This document shows positions 1 to 7,719 of a DNA stretch of 64,000 bases, in pieces (position 1 is the stretch's first letter; each line of letters opens with the position of its first letter). The stretch covers positions 1-64,000 of IMG/VR virus record IMGVR_UViG_3300049432_000156; one strand, given 5' to 3'. Position numbers and translations under genes: made by a program. This DNA is from a virus. Below the pieces are notes generated by a model. The model was not told where the DNA came from. It made no database searches and worked only from the letters and a program-made list of their open reading frames with translations.

Positions 1-67
1 TTCGCTTGCGATGGGCTTCGGCCTGGCTTGTGCGTTCCCCACTGCACGGTTCTCAGTCGCAAGCGAA
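1..67. repeat. Inverted repeat upstream of HNH gene
   Basis: TTCGCTTGCGA at 1-11 and its exact reverse complement TCGCAAGCGAA at 57-67 form an 11 bp perfect stem with a 45 nt loop. It ends two bases before the ATG of the HNH gene at 70, where no Shine-Dalgarno sequence is visible. The left arm starts at base 1, so the stem may be longer. It may control translation of the endonuclease or mark its insertion boundary. Confidence 0.6.
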
Positions 68-69
68 CT

Positions 70-522
70 ATGCTTAGCACGCAAGACGCAAAACGATTCT
101 GGAAGAAGGTGGACATCGGGCCAGATTGCTGGCTGTGGACGGCGGGACAACACAGAGGCTACGGCATTTTCCAATTGAACGGAGAAGCAAGGCGCGCTCA
201 TGTTCTGTCATACGAAGAATTCTTCGGACCAGTTCCGAGCGGCTTTTTAGTCTGCCACGATTGCGACAATCCGCCGTGCGTTTGCCCGGCTCATTTGTTC
301 TTAGGAACACCGGCTGATAATAGTGGCGATATGAAGGACAAAGGCAGAAGCGCTAGAGGCGAAATGCACGGAAGCGCAAAACTCACGGATGATGAAGTGA
401 CTGAGATCAGGCGACGCTATTCCCTGGGCGAGCTTCAAAGAGTTCTCGGAGTGCATTTCGGAATAACTCAGGCGATGGTTAGTTTGATTGTCCGCGGTTC
501 ACACTGGAAGCATCTTCTTTGA
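70..522 (+). CDS. HNH homing endonuclease with C-terminal HTH-like tail
   Basis: Free-standing HNH nuclease of the kind common in phages. The core shows the typical order: CWLWTA near the N-terminus, a GYG strand, an AHVLSYE helix, [18 protein letters not shown] holding the metal and catalytic His/Cys residues, then [11 protein letters not shown]. The last ~45 residues ([17 protein letters not shown] and on) look like a NUMOD/HTH DNA-binding tail. ATG 70 is preferred to the upstream ATG at 28 because family homology begins there. It precedes the DUF1257 gene and is probably a selfish intergenic insertion. Confidence 0.85.
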   Translation: MLSTQDAKRFWKKVDIGPDCWLWTAGQHRGYGIFQLNGEARRAHVLSYEEFFGPVPSGFLVCHDCDNPPCVCPAHLFLGTPADNSGDMKDKGRSARGEMHGSAKLTDDEVTEIRRRYSLGELQRVLGVHFGITQAMVSLIVRGSHWKHLL

Positions 523-526
523 AGAC

Positions 527-549
527 AAAAACCACAAACAGAAAGGAAC
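527..549 (+). promoter_or_regulatory. Leader/RBS copy 1, shared with the AAA gene leader
   Basis: The stretch AAACCACAAACAGAAAGGA just before the GTG start at 554 nearly repeats AAACCACAAACCAGAAAGGA at 3371-3390, ahead of the Ycf46-like AAA gene. It includes the AGAAAGGA ribosome-binding site. The duplicate suggests a common translational or transcriptional control element for the two partners. Confidence 0.5.
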
Positions 550-553
550 GCAA

Positions 554-961
554 GTGAGTCACTTAACCGTTGCACCGCTGAAGATTTTGGATATCGAAGC
601 GTTGCGCGCTGCCGCCAAAAGTCTTGGCGGACAGCTTGAACAGAGCAAGGTCTTCACCTCGTACACAGGAGATAAGAATCCGTGCGAATACCGGATCACA
701 CTGCCGGGCGTGAACTACCAGGTCGGTGTCATCTACAACGCGAAGGACAAGTCATACTCTTTGAGCCATGACAATTATGGCTATCAAGGTTCCCACCATG
801 ACGGGCATCTCTTGGAAGACAAGTTCGGTCGAGGTCTCGCGAAGCTCACTCAACAATACACTCGTCAGGTGGTTTTATCCAAAGCGCGAAACAGCGGGTG
901 GATGGTCTCAGAGAAACGGCTGGCCGATGGCCGGCTGCAACTTCAAATGGTGAGGGCATAA
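554..961 (+). CDS. DUF1257 (Ycf35-like) protein
   Basis: A 135 aa protein whose N-terminus (VSHLTVAPLKILDIEALRAA) matches the DUF1257/Ycf35 pattern: SH at the start, a hydrophobic strand, then 'D-x-E-A-L-x-x-A'. Central residues give a small beta-rich domain with GVIYNAKDKSYSLSHDNYGY. The GTG at 554 is chosen because AGAAAGGAACG sits just upstream and family members begin at this Ser-His; the longer reading from 488 would overlap the HNH gene. DUF1257 genes are known to sit beside DUF2997 and Ycf46-type AAA ATPases in bacteria; here the three are interleaved with small unknown genes. Molecular function is unknown. Confidence 0.75.
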   Translation: MSHLTVAPLKILDIEALRAAAKSLGGQLEQSKVFTSYTGDKNPCEYRITLPGVNYQVGVIYNAKDKSYSLSHDNYGYQGSHHDGHLLEDKFGRGLAKLTQQYTRQVVLSKARNSGWMVSEKRLADGRLQLQMVRA

Positions 962-964
962 ACT

Positions 965-1156
965 ATGAGCAAAGAAACGATAGTCGTGACGGTCGGGCTG
1001 AACGGCGAAGTTGAAGTCAGCGCCGAAGGATTCAAGGGCAAAGGGTGTGAGGCTGCAACGAAGTTCATCGAGGAAGCGTTGGGGATGAGCGGCAAGCGAA
1101 AGTTCAAGCCAGAGTATTACGCCACCGAAACCGTGAAGCAGGAGCAGCGAACGTGA
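965..1156 (+). CDS. DUF2997 family small protein
   Basis: A 63 aa protein with the DUF2997 pattern: two strands 'IVVTVGLNGEVEVSAEGFKGKGCEAATKFIEEALG', where a G-x-G-C-x-x-A-T turn leads into a helix. It starts three bases after the DUF1257 stop. DUF1257-DUF2997 pairs recur in cyanobacterial, plastid-related and phage loci; the pairing here supports both calls. The biochemical role is unknown. Confidence 0.75.
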   Translation: MSKETIVVTVGLNGEVEVSAEGFKGKGCEAATKFIEEALGMSGKRKFKPEYYATETVKQEQRT

Positions 1157-1341
1157 GCTACATCTACGACCCTGATGATTTCAACGCCTTGTTCGACGCC
1201 GCGCCGAGGGAGCAACTGGCCGATCTCTTGCGCAAGCGCGGCATCTTCACGAATCCGGAATTACCGAAGGAAGACTTGCGCCCTCTGTTCGCGATGGGAT
1301 TCAGCTTCGAGGAATACAGGCAACTGAAAGGAACGACATGA
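1153..1341 (+). CDS. Small hypothetical protein
   Basis: A 62 aa acidic/helical protein starting at GTG 1153, whose GTGA overlaps the DUF2997 stop, so translation is probably coupled. No family recognised. The reading continues without gap into the next gene by an ATGA overlap, typical of the operon. Confidence 0.6.
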   Translation: MSYIYDPDDFNALFDAAPREQLADLLRKRGIFTNPELPKEDLRPLFAMGFSFEEYRQLKGTT

Positions 1342-1796
1342 ACCCACAACTCAAATCCATGCTGGACGAACTCGTCGGCAAGGCCAGAGGGATGTTGGAG
1401 CAGCACGGATACCTTCTCCCCGTGTGCTTCATCTTCTCAGACGGCGGCTTCGACATTGTCGGTTGTCCCTGGCACAACGATGAAGAGAAGGAAGTGACGA
1501 TCATCATGCTTCGCGGCATGGCCCGCGAGAAGAACGCGAGCGCGGTTGCGATGCTCGCCGAAGCCTGGCACGCGACTCTGCCGGGCATGAGTCTGGATTC
1601 TTGGGACGGCACGCCGGCAAGCAAGATGAAGAACCGGAGGGAAGTCGTTCAGGTTTACGTCGAGGAACAGGACGGGTACTGGTTCGGTCTTGCGCCCATC
1701 ACGCGGGACAAAGGGCGTCCGACGTTCGCGGAGTTGGAGTGGCATCCACTCCCGGAGAGAAACGTGATTGAGAGATTCCAGAAGATACTTGCGTGA
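1338..1796 (+). CDS. Hypothetical protein
   Basis: A 152 aa soluble protein, ATGA-coupled to the preceding ORF. Codon usage and length are those of a real gene. The middle (DEEKEVTIIMLRGMAREKNASAVAMLAEAWHA) suggests an alpha/beta fold with a helix following a strand; residues ~85-95 contain a Met-rich, Lys/Arg-rich turn. I do not recognise a family. Confidence 0.7.
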   Translation: MNPQLKSMLDELVGKARGMLEQHGYLLPVCFIFSDGGFDIVGCPWHNDEEKEVTIIMLRGMAREKNASAVAMLAEAWHATLPGMSLDSWDGTPASKMKNRREVVQVYVEEQDGYWFGLAPITRDKGRPTFAELEWHPLPERNVIERFQKILA

Positions 1797-2287
1797 AGCT
1801 CATTGAGTTAACGCGCGGCGAATACGCCATCGTGGATAATCGCGACTACGAAAGACTCAACCAATTCTTTTGGAGAGCGTGCCGTGACGAACGCGGCAAC
1901 ATAAAGAACGTCCAACGGCAAGTGATGTTCGAAGGTAAGAAGAAAGCAGTGCTGATGCACCATGAGATCATAGGTCATCCGCTTCCTGGTCTGGAAGTAG
2001 ATCACAAAAACAGGAACCCGCTGGATAATCGCAGGCGGAATCTTCGTTTCTGCACAAGCCAACTCAACAAGGCCAACAGTAAGAAGCGCAGCACAAACAC
2101 GAGCGGATTCAAAGGTGTGTCGTTCGCAAAGAAAGGTGTCACCAAACCGTGGATAGTTAGGATTCAAGTAGGCGCACGCATCATTAGTGGAGGCTGCTTC
2201 GCCACACGAGAAGATGCGGCTCGAAGATACGATCAGTTGGCTCGACAGTTTCATGGTTCGTTCGCATATCAAAACTTCCCGCAATGA
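1793..2287 (+). CDS. HNH homing endonuclease with AP2 DNA-binding domain
   Basis: A 164 aa HNH-AP2 protein. The HNH core is LMHHEIIGHPLPGLEVDHKN followed by NPLDNRRRNLRFCT, giving His, Asp-His and Asn catalytic/metal residues. After NTSGFKGVSF (the NxSGxKGV linker typical of this class) comes the AP2 part, PWIVRIQVGARIISGGCFATREDAARRYDQLARQFHGSFA. GTG 1793 overlaps the upstream stop. Function by family: site-specific DNA nicking or cleavage that spreads its own gene. Confidence 0.9.
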   Translation: MKLIELTRGEYAIVDNRDYERLNQFFWRACRDERGNIKNVQRQVMFEGKKKAVLMHHEIIGHPLPGLEVDHKNRNPLDNRRRNLRFCTSQLNKANSKKRSTNTSGFKGVSFAKKGVTKPWIVRIQVGARIISGGCFATREDAARRYDQLARQFHGSFAYQNFPQ

Positions 2288-2580
2288 CAATCACAATAGA
2301 GACAGATGGGCGGGTATCATTTATTGGAAACCTTCCATTCGAGATGCCACTACTAGACCCGGTTAAAACACGGGTAAGCCGAATAGAGCCGGAGAGTCGG
2401 CGCAAGTGGATAGCATTCCGAAGTCTCCGAACTGTTTTCGGAGACAGGGGGCGCGCTGCCGATTGGACCAGAACTTGGGCCGGGCCGTGGATCGTGCGCA
2501 TCCTCGCCACCGGTCAGACTCAAACCTTCAACATCCGGGCCGAAGCGATTGCCTGGGAAATCGCAGTGCTGAACCTATGA
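2284..2580 (+). CDS. Hypothetical protein
   Basis: A 98 aa protein, ATG overlapping the HNH-AP2 stop. Trp-rich C-terminal half (WTRTWAGPWIVRILATGQTQTFNIRAEAIAWEI). No family recognised; kept because of exact overlap spacing on both sides and no competing frame. Confidence 0.6.
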   Translation: MTITIETDGRVSFIGNLPFEMPLLDPVKTRVSRIEPESRRKWIAFRSLRTVFGDRGRAADWTRTWAGPWIVRILATGQTQTFNIRAEAIAWEIAVLNL

Positions 2581-2738
2581 AAAGAAAGAGCGACCTTGCC
2601 TTGGACAAGAATCTTCTGCGCAGTCTTGACTTCATCATTCGGAACCCAGTGCTGGAAACTCCCGAAGACGTTCGCGCGCTCAAACGAATTCGCAACCGAC
2701 TAAAGAAGGCGAAGGCGATCAAGAAAATGACTTTGTGA
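2577..2738 (+). CDS. Small basic hypothetical protein
   Basis: A 53 aa Lys/Arg-rich, mostly helical protein (C-terminus RNRLKKAKAIKKMTL). The ATG at 2577 overlaps the previous stop as ATGA; the longer reading from 2406 is a shadow. Basic charge suggests nucleic acid contact, but no family is recognised. Confidence 0.55.
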   Translation: MKRKSDLALDKNLLRSLDFIIRNPVLETPEDVRALKRIRNRLKKAKAIKKMTL

Positions 2739-3067
2739 GATTCATCGGCGACATCGATGGCGTCATTCTTGCCGAAGGCGAGGCCGGACAACTTATCCAA
2801 CATACCTTGCGGCAAGCACTCAGTGCGGCGGCGCATTACAAACGCCCAGTGCGTTTTGAAGGAAACGCCGAGACGTTCATCGCATACCCAAACGGTTCTT
2901 ACCGGAGAATCGAACGCGTGGACATCAACGAGCCTTACGGAATCGCGCCCTACGGAATCACGGGCGCGAACGATGAACGGCACGTTGCACCCATTGAAAT
3001 CCCGAAGTCGTTCAGCAAACCAAAGCGAACAATCCCTGTAAATGGAAAGCGCAAACTGATTCTTTGA
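2735..3067 (+). CDS. Hypothetical protein
   Basis: A 110 aa protein from GTG 2735 (GTGA overlap with the preceding gene). The start FIGDIDGVILAEGEAGQLIQHTLRQALSAAAHYKR resembles a small alpha/beta fold. No family recognised. Confidence 0.55.
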   Translation: MRFIGDIDGVILAEGEAGQLIQHTLRQALSAAAHYKRPVRFEGNAETFIAYPNGSYRRIERVDINEPYGIAPYGITGANDERHVAPIEIPKSFSKPKRTIPVNGKRKLIL

Positions 3068-3115
3068 AAGGCGCGTATGGCGATACCGCTCAAGAAACTG
3101 ATGGAAAGGAGACAA

Positions 3116-3469
3116 GTGAAAACAATTTGGAGAGCGTGGACGTTCGCTTCATCCAGCAGTGACTCGACTTATCAGACTTTGCTTTATGCGGACGGCTCGA
3201 CCTCGTGCGATTGCAAAGGGTGGACCAGGCGTGTTGCGGCTGACGGGACTCGGAGTTGCCGGCACACGCGGGCGGTTGACATGGGCCGGGCTGATGAAGA
3301 AGCGATGAGCGTTCACGGTTACGCGCCGATGGCAACCCTGCGATCGGATAAGATTTCCAGCACACCAACGAAACCACAAACCAGAAAGGACACCAGCCAT
3401 GCCCAGAAAACGAAACCAAGCGGAACCGGAAGCCCCACCGGGTACGGGAAGCGACGGATCATCCTCTAA
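3116..3469 (+). CDS. SWIM-like zinc-finger protein
   Basis: A 117 aa protein with a likely zinc site CDCKGWTRR...SCRHTRAVD, i.e. CxC followed by CxH about 18 residues later, the SWIM finger arrangement. Start GTG 3116 is favoured by the strong upstream GGAAAGGAGACAA; ATG 3077 lies upstream of that site. The C-terminal 45 residues are low complexity and overlap the AAA gene by 71 bp. Genomic position between DUF2997 and the Ycf46-like ATPase suggests it belongs to the same module. Confidence 0.6.
   Translation: MKTIWRAWTFASSSSDSTYQTLLYADGSTSCDCKGWTRRVAADGTRSCRHTRAVDMGRADEEAMSVHGYAPMATLRSDKISSTPTKPQTRKDTSHAQKTKPSGTGSPTGYGKRRIIL
3371..3393 (+). promoter_or_regulatory. Leader/RBS copy 2, ahead of AAA gene
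   Basis: Second copy of the AAACCACAAAC-AGAAAGGA leader, located inside the 3' end of the SWIM gene and ending 6 bases before the ATG at 3399. It provides the RBS for the AAA gene and is nearly identical to that of the DUF1257 gene 2.8 kb upstream. Confidence 0.5.
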
Positions 3470-5030
3470 CCAGCAACTCACCGCCTACATCAGGTCGGGC
3501 AAAGCAGGCATTTATGTGGTTTCTTACGAGGAGGTCAGAGTGGAGTCAGAATTCAGTAACATCGTCAGGCACCTGGACTCAATCAAGAAGCCCGACGATG
3601 CGGGGTTCGGTCTCTACACTTGGAGCTACACAGCCGGCATCGTCAACGTAACCGATGATCCGCCCACGTCCATTGCCGAGACCGAAGACCCGCTGGCCAT
3701 GCTCGACGCGTTCAACAAGTTGCCAGAACGATCGCTGCTAATCGCCAGAGATTTTCACGCGTTCCTGTCGGACCCGAATCCGAAGCTCGTCCGCATGGTG
3801 AAAGACGCGCTTGCCACAGGGAAGATGTCGAACCGGGTGTTCGTCATCTGCGGTTGTCTCCTGAAAATTCCGCCTGAGTTGGAAAAGGAAATGGCTGTCG
3901 TCGAGTTTAAGTTACCCGACCGCGCGCAACTCCGGGTCGTGCTCGAAGGCATCGCCGCCTCCGCCGGCATACCCATCAACGGCAACACCGATCCCATCCT
4001 GGACGCGGCTTCAGGCTGCACAACTTCGGAAGCGGAAGACGCGTTTGCCTTGTCGGTAGTCCAATGCGGCGACATCAGGGCGGAGATTGTGGCAAGGGAG
4101 AAGAGTGGTACGGTGAAGAAAAACGGGCTGCTCGAAATCGTGGACACCGACTTCAACATCGGAGACATCGGTGGTCTCGAAGTCCTCAAGTCATGGCTCA
4201 CGAAACGGCGGCTGGCGTTTTCCAATGAGGCCAAGGCATACGGGTTGCCGGTTCCCAAAGGGATTTTGGTGACGGGGATTCCGGGTGTCGGAAAAAGCCT
4301 GACGGCGAAAGCATCCGCGAAGATTCTCGGGGTGCCGTTGCTGAAGCTGGACGCTGGGAGAATCTTCGGCAGCCTGGTTGGAGATTCGGAAAAGAATATC
4401 CGCGCGGTGATTCAAACAGCAGAGGCGATTGCTCCATGTGTTTTAATGGTGGATGAAATTGAGAAATCGTTCAGCGGTTCCAAGTCCAGCGGGTCAACTG
4501 ATGGTGGAACTTCGGCGCGTGTTTTTGGAACATTTCTCTCGTGGTTGCAAGACAAAACTTCTCCCGTGTTCGTCTTCGCAACCGCGAACGACATCTCTCA
4601 ACTGCCGCCGGAATTCCTGCGTAAGGGGCGCTTCGATGATTTATGGTTTGCGGACTTGCCGGACACGGAGGAACGCGCTGCTATCTGGCGGCTGCACATC
4701 AACAAGCGCGGGCGCGACGCAGACAAGTTCAACCTGGAAATGCTGGCCGGCAGAACAGATGGATTCACCGGCGCCGAGATTGAAGCGATGGTCAATGAAT
4801 CGTTGTTCGCCTCATTCGAGGACGGACAGAGGGCACTGAATGATGACGACTTGTTGGAAGCGATACGAAACACGGTGCCGCTGTCCCGCACGATGACCCC
4901 GCAGATAGACGCGTTGCGGGCTTGGTCCGTTGGCCGTGCGCGCCGGGCGTCGGCGATCAAGGACACATCGAAGGGGCCCATGGAGAACAACGATCCACAT
5001 TCGATTGAGTGCGCGGCAGTGTTCCTGTGA
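3399..5030 (+). CDS. Ycf46-like AAA+ ATPase
   Basis: A 543 aa protein. The N-terminal ~250 residues begin TAYIRSGKAGIYVVSYEE and include LIARDFHAFLSDPNPKLVRMV, the hallmark of the Ycf46 family (plastid/cyanobacterial uncharacterised AAA proteins). The AAA+ core has Walker A GIPGVGKS at residues 293-300, Walker B LMVDEIE around 352-353, sensor 1 in VFVFATAND, and RKGRFDDLWF near 408 as the arginine-finger helix; LTAKASAK follows Walker A. Such proteins remodel partners using ATP; the substrate is unknown. Neighbouring DUF1257, DUF2997 and SWIM genes are the likely functional partners. Confidence 0.9.
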   Translation: MPRKRNQAEPEAPPGTGSDGSSSNQQLTAYIRSGKAGIYVVSYEEVRVESEFSNIVRHLDSIKKPDDAGFGLYTWSYTAGIVNVTDDPPTSIAETEDPLAMLDAFNKLPERSLLIARDFHAFLSDPNPKLVRMVKDALATGKMSNRVFVICGCLLKIPPELEKEMAVVEFKLPDRAQLRVVLEGIAASAGIPINGNTDPILDAASGCTTSEAEDAFALSVVQCGDIRAEIVAREKSGTVKKNGLLEIVDTDFNIGDIGGLEVLKSWLTKRRLAFSNEAKAYGLPVPKGILVTGIPGVGKSLTAKASAKILGVPLLKLDAGRIFGSLVGDSEKNIRAVIQTAEAIAPCVLMVDEIEKSFSGSKSSGSTDGGTSARVFGTFLSWLQDKTSPVFVFATANDISQLPPEFLRKGRFDDLWFADLPDTEERAAIWRLHINKRGRDADKFNLEMLAGRTDGFTGAEIEAMVNESLFASFEDGQRALNDDDLLEAIRNTVPLSRTMTPQIDALRAWSVGRARRASAIKDTSKGPMENNDPHSIECAAVFL

Positions 5031-5121
5031 AGAAACCAATCGAACCGGTCTATCGCATGGTCGGACGGCATCGCGGCATCAGGTAATCGCGGAGTTCGTC
5101 GAGGAAGGAGCGAAGACATGA
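5027..5121 (+). pseudogene. Small ORF with apparent -1 frameshift
   Basis: GTG 5027 overlaps the AAA stop as GTGA and opens a frame ending at TAA 5084-5086 (KKPIEPVYRMVGRHRGIR). Reading on in the -1 frame gives VIAEFVEEGAKT with a TGA that overlaps ATG 5118 of the next gene. The combined 31 aa product would have the coupling seen everywhere else in this operon at both ends, so a lost base or programmed slip near 5083 is likely. Function unknown. Confidence 0.35.
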
Positions 5122-5399
5122 CGAAGTTAACGAAACCCATCGAGCGCGAGACCAACAAACGTTACGGGAACCGTGCTGTCATCGTGACGTTGGCTCCGGC
5201 AGGTTCCCAGAATGAAGCGCTCATCGGACTCAGGCTCAAGGGGACAAGAACTACCTACGTCATCGCGCTGTCCGACGTGTATCGGTACGCCGCTTTGCAA
5301 TATGGCTACAAGGCATCCATCGCGAAACGAAAGGCGCGCAAAGATGGCATTCCCTGGCGGCAAGCGAAGAAGGATTTCATCAAGACCAATTTGATATGA
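5118..5399 (+). CDS. Hypothetical protein
   Basis: A 93 aa basic protein preceded by GAGGAAGGAG. The first half looks like beta strands (RAVIVTLAPAGSQNEALIGLRLKG), the second is Lys/Arg-rich helical (KASIAKRKARKDGIPWRQAKKDF). No family recognised. Confidence 0.65.
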   Translation: MTKLTKPIERETNKRYGNRAVIVTLAPAGSQNEALIGLRLKGTRTTYVIALSDVYRYAALQYGYKASIAKRKARKDGIPWRQAKKDFIKTNLI

Positions 5400-6304
5400 T
5401 GCGCGGTGTGATTCTAGCAGGCGGCACAGGCTCGCGATTGTTCCCCGCCACGGTTGCCACGTCGAAGCAACTTCTCTCAGTGGCAGGCAAGCCCATGCTT
5501 CTCCATCCACTCTGTACTCTCATGGAGGCTGGCATCCGCGAGGTCTGCGTCATCACCACGGGAGACGAGTCCGGAAGATTCTGCCAGCTTCTAGGCAATG
5601 GGACTCGGTGGGGCATGAAGATAGAGTATCGCGAACAAGATGAACCGCGAGGAATCGCCGATGCTTTCCTTATCGCGGCATCCTTCATCGCCAAAGAACC
5701 GATGGCGCTCATCTTGGGAGACAATCTTTTCCTTGGCGCTCGGGAAGCAATCGGTGATTACTCGGCGGAGCCTTGCTCTTTTCACGGCGCAGCCGCGTTC
5801 ATTACGCGCGTTGCCAACCCGGAACGGTATGGAGTCATCAGCTTCGACCGGCACGACCGGATCGCTGGCATCAAAGAGAAACCAGGGAGGCCAAAGAGTC
5901 GGTATGCAATCACCGGGCTTTACCTCTGCGCGCCGTCCGTGGTGGAGATCGCCCGCGGACTCAAGCCATCGAAGCGGGGCGAACTTGAGATCACGGATGT
6001 TCTTTCGGAATTCAACCGCCGAGGCCAACTGCGCGCGGTCAAGCTCCCGGCCGCCGCCGTGTGGATGGATTGTGGAACACCCACCGATCTAATGGAAGCC
6101 ACCAATCTGATTCACGCGATGGAAAAAAGAACCGGAGAAGTCATCGGATCGCCGGAGGTTGCAGCATGGAAACAGAAATGGATAAATGACGCTCAATTTG
6201 CGGAGTTAGTCCGCGCCATGCCACAATGTTTTTACCGACAACAACTGGAGGCACTATGCGAAAGAAAGAAAAACCAGAACCGAGCAAGTTCAAGCAAGCC
6301 TTGA
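5396..6304 (+). CDS. Glucose-1-phosphate thymidylyltransferase (RmlA-like)
   Basis: A 302 aa nucleotidylyltransferase. N-terminal VILAGGTGSRLFPATVATSKQLL matches the GGxGxRLxPxT...K signature; LILGDNLF near residue 109 supplies the metal-binding Asp, and GIKEKPGRPKSRYAITGLYL and MDCGTP are the substrate-site motifs. By family it joins dTTP and glucose-1-phosphate into dTDP-glucose. Full family length. No RmlB, C or D is present in the window, so it may feed dTDP-glucose to phage glycosyltransferases or the host pathway. The start overlaps the previous stop; ATG 5399 is a possible alternative. Confidence 0.9.
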   Translation: MMRGVILAGGTGSRLFPATVATSKQLLSVAGKPMLLHPLCTLMEAGIREVCVITTGDESGRFCQLLGNGTRWGMKIEYREQDEPRGIADAFLIAASFIAKEPMALILGDNLFLGAREAIGDYSAEPCSFHGAAAFITRVANPERYGVISFDRHDRIAGIKEKPGRPKSRYAITGLYLCAPSVVEIARGLKPSKRGELEITDVLSEFNRRGQLRAVKLPAAAVWMDCGTPTDLMEATNLIHAMEKRTGEVIGSPEVAAWKQKWINDAQFAELVRAMPQCFYRQQLEALCERKKNQNRASSSKP

Positions 6305-6468
6305 CCATCACGCTGGCAGCGGATGGTTGGGTTATGCCGGAATCCCATGCGCTCAACATCATGGATGAACACGTTCGCCGGCTAGAGCAGGAGATTGAAG
6401 TCCTTACCAAAGGACGTAGCGCCGGCCCGTCGAGGATCAATCCACTTGGAAGGCCGATACCATCATGA
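6256..6468 (+). CDS. Small hypothetical protein
   Basis: A 70 aa protein starting MRKKEKPEPSKFKQALTITL, preceded by CTGGAGG. It overlaps the 3' end of the RmlA gene by 49 bp. A predicted helix HALNIMDEHVRRLEQEIEVLTKG has heptad character, suggesting a short coiled coil. No family recognised. Confidence 0.6.
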   Translation: MRKKEKPEPSKFKQALTITLAADGWVMPESHALNIMDEHVRRLEQEIEVLTKGRSAGPSRINPLGRPIPS

Positions 6469-6740
6469 ACAAGCAACAACTCATCGCCACCGTTGCCGAA
6501 GAACAGCGTGAAAACCTGCCGCCAGATTGGGAGCTTCCGGTTCACCTGGACATGACGAGCTTGTTCGTCGTCATCGGCGGGCTGCAACTGGCCTTGCGCC
6601 ATCCGGAGTTCAGAAAGACTCCATCCGCCAAGTTGGTGCGGAAGATCATTGACCTGCTCATCTCAGGAATCCCGGACAACTGCCCGACCAGCAAAGAACT
6701 GGCAAGGCTTGGAGACAACCCGAAATACGACACCGCTTGA
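6465..6740 (+). CDS. Hypothetical protein
   Basis: A 91 aa all-helical-looking protein, ATGA-coupled to the previous gene. 'MTSLFVVIGGLQLALRHPEF' is hydrophobic but too short and charged-flanked to call a membrane segment. No family recognised. Confidence 0.65.
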   Translation: MNKQQLIATVAEEQRENLPPDWELPVHLDMTSLFVVIGGLQLALRHPEFRKTPSAKLVRKIIDLLISGIPDNCPTSKELARLGDNPKYDTA

Positions 6741-6742
6741 CC

Positions 6743-7441
6743 ATGAACCCGCCGCCTTTCTGCTCCGTTTTGATCCCGACACGCGGCCGGGTCGCCTCCC
6801 TCCAAGCCGCCATCGAATCCTTCTTGCGGACTGCCGACAACCCATCCGACGTGGAGATCGTCGTCCGCGTCCATGACGATGATCCGCTTTCACTCTCATG
6901 GTGGGCCAAAGAGCGCCTGCCAAACGTCCGCGTTATCATCGGCGACACTGGCGACGGCTACGGTTCCATGCACGAATTCGTCGCCTCCCTGTGCGCCGCC
7001 TCTCGCGGGTCATGGCTCTGGCCGTCTTCAGACGATTGGCGTTCGCTCACCAAAGGCTGGGACACGAAGCTTGCAGCGCGTTGTGCCAACCCGCTCGACA
7101 CGCCATTGGTCCTGTCGTCCACAGTGCCCGGACGCCGACTCTGCATCATCTCTCGCGGTCTATACCACGCGGTAGGCCATATCGGTCTCACCGAACATCA
7201 GGACACTTACCTGTTCGCACTGGCCGACCTCGCTGCCATCCACGAAACCATCGACATTGACATACAGGACGCCGGCCTGCCGGAAGTCGGTCCCAGGGAC
7301 AGGCCAAAGACGTGGGAACAATTCCGCAGCGCAGCCACAGCAAAGCGATTCAACACCGACAAACTCAAGCTCGCCGCTGTCTTGGGTCGCCCCATCGCCA
7401 GCCCTTGGACAACGTCAGATGCGCCGACGGGAATTGCATGA
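6743..7441 (+). CDS. GT-A fold glycosyltransferase (family 2-like)
   Basis: A 232 aa protein opening with CSVLIPTRGRVASLQAAIES, the nucleotide-binding start of GT2 enzymes, and continuing VEIVVRVHDDDP and SWLWPSSDDW; the DD pairs at these positions are candidate metal/nucleotide ligands. The C-terminal catalytic region is shorter than in cellular GT2 enzymes. ATG 6743 is preferred over the TTG at 6737. With the RmlA gene 440 bp upstream it suggests a phage sugar-transfer function, acceptor unknown. Confidence 0.75.
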   Translation: MNPPPFCSVLIPTRGRVASLQAAIESFLRTADNPSDVEIVVRVHDDDPLSLSWWAKERLPNVRVIIGDTGDGYGSMHEFVASLCAASRGSWLWPSSDDWRSLTKGWDTKLAARCANPLDTPLVLSSTVPGRRLCIISRGLYHAVGHIGLTEHQDTYLFALADLAAIHETIDIDIQDAGLPEVGPRDRPKTWEQFRSAATAKRFNTDKLKLAAVLGRPIASPWTTSDAPTGIA

Positions 7442-7719
7442 ACGCAAGATTGGACGCAGCCGGCAGACCATTGCCGCCAACGAAGTGCCCGGACTGCGGT
7501 TGTGAGCTGGATGCCGCGACCGTCTGTGACGAAAACGCCGAAGAGGAAACGGTGCGCCCTTCGCCTGGGGATTTGTCCGTCTGCCTCAAGTGCGGTGCGA
7601 TTCTGCGGTTCACCGAGATCATGACGATTGTTCGCATTCAGCTTGAGGACATCCCAGACGACGATGCCAAGTTTCAAATCCGGCGAGTCCAGCAACACAT
7701 CCGCATGATGAACTTATGA
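7438..7719 (+). CDS. Zinc-ribbon protein
   Basis: A 93 aa protein with CPDCGC and CLKCGA knuckles about 45 residues apart, a four-cysteine zinc ribbon. The C-terminal part (ILRFTEIMTIVRIQLEDIPDD) is alpha/beta. It overlaps its neighbours by ATGA on both sides. Could bind nucleic acid or serve as an adaptor. Confidence 0.65.
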   Translation: MNARLDAAGRPLPPTKCPDCGCELDAATVCDENAEEETVRPSPGDLSVCLKCGAILRFTEIMTIVRIQLEDIPDDDAKFQIRRVQQHIRMMNL

